Source of the DNA: an uncultured Ruminococcus sp.
Lineage (GTDB): Bacteria > Bacillota > Clostridia > Oscillospirales > Ruminococcaceae
NCBI GenBank assembly: GCA_947174085.1
Contig: CAMWHN010000136.1
Location: forward strand, 1-6,089
Direction: 5' to 3'
Length of the DNA stretch: 6,089 nt
Shown here: positions 5,796-6,089 of the stretch, one piece after another
Numbering within the stretch: the stretch's first letter is position 1
Layout: the number at the start of each line of letters is the position of its first letter
Position numbers and translations under genes: made by a program
The notes under the pieces: model-generated
The model's input: the letters and a program-made list of their open reading frames with translations, nothing else
Told to the model about the DNA's origin: nothing
Databases searched by the model: none

Positions 5796-6089
5796 TTAAT
5801 TTTTAATCACATGAATATCTGCTTGCGGATAAGGAATAGAAATCTGATTTTCATCAAAAGCTTGTTTCACTTGTTCATGTAAATCATAATATAATTTCCA
5901 GTAATTTTCATGTAAAGTCCAGACTCTCACATAAATGATAACCGCACTGTCAGCTAATTCTCCGACACGAACAGTATAATTTTCATCATGCAAAACATAG
6001 TTATTTTTATCAAGAATATCGCAGATAATTTTGTTTGCTAAATTTTCATTGCTTGCATAGCTAATTCCAACATTAATATCTGATCTACG
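5796..6089 (-). CDS. mscS: MscS family small-conductance mechanosensitive channel, C-terminal part only
   Basis: This is the last 97 residues of a mechanosensitive channel that releases solutes from the cell on osmotic downshock; the rest lies beyond the right edge. The reading frame is open to base 6089. It begins with RRSDINVGISYASN, matching the RR...VGVSY block after the beta domain of MscS. It continues through the cytoplasmic alpha/beta domain: VRVGELADSAVIIYVRVW, YWKLYYDLHEQVKQAFDENQ and the near-invariant ISIPYPQADIHV before the stop. The pore helix (TM3) and earlier membrane segments are not in the window. The protein ends soon after IPYPQ with no C-terminal extension, so it is of the short MscS type (usually about 280-300 residues). 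Its start lies outside the window; an internal TTG at 5993 is not a start because homology continues upstream of it. It has its own terminator and is probably transcribed separately from the downstream operon. Confidence 0.95.
   Translation of the reverse strand, partial: RRSDINVGISYASNENLANKIICDILDKNNYVLHDENYTVRVGELADSAVIIYVRVWTLHENYWKLYYDLHEQVKQAFDENQISIPYPQADIHVIKN

Noticed and set aside
5991..5993. TTG as start of a 65-residue protein at the right edge
   Set aside because: MscS homology continues in frame upstream to the window edge (RRSDINVGISY), so this is an internal leucine codon of a larger gene.

Overview
The window is an AT-rich stretch, roughly one third G+C by eye. Six genes all lie on the minus strand, so transcription runs from the right edge to the left. 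Low G+C, strong GAAAGGAG-type ribosome binding sites, a clostridial-type topoisomerase subunit A and a YozG-like regulator paired with a DUF2975 protein all point to a Bacillota chromosome. A gut-type clostridium of the Ruminococcaceae/Oscillospiraceae kind is most likely. Genus and species cannot be read from this. No phage, insertion sequence, CRISPR, tRNA or rRNA was seen.

Layout in the direction of transcription: (1) 6089-5796 is the C-terminal end of an MscS-type mechanosensitive channel, closed by an intrinsic terminator at 5764-5788. (2) A near-consensus promoter at 5693-5721 (TTGACA, 17 bp, TATACT with an extended TG) drives a compact five-gene operon. Its genes are a DUF2975 membrane protein, a small XRE/Cro-type regulator, a DUF2809 membrane protein, a large polytopic DUF4173/DUF4153-type membrane protein with a proline-rich cytoplasmic tail, and a TIGR01212-family radical SAM enzyme (YhcC/YtqA type). 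Gaps are 14 nt and 34 nt, and two junctions overlap by 17 and 20 nt, so co-transcription and translational coupling are very likely. (3) After a 78-nt gap with its own TTGACA promoter comes a topoisomerase subunit A gene of the ParC type, cut by the left edge of the window after 658 codons.

The functional theme is mixed. The regulator and three small-to-large membrane proteins of unknown function look like one envelope-associated module, probably autoregulated by the XRE protein. The radical SAM enzyme at its end is a conserved housekeeping-type protein, whose B. subtilis homologue has been linked to wobble-uridine tRNA modification. The topoisomerase is an independent housekeeping gene. The points most worth a second look are the uncharacterised regulator/membrane-protein operon, the glutamine at the quinolone-contact position of the topoisomerase, and the inverted repeat overlapping the topoisomerase promoter. 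Nothing proves a new system. There is no intergenic stretch over 300 bases; the longest gap (5658-5795) holds a terminator and a promoter.
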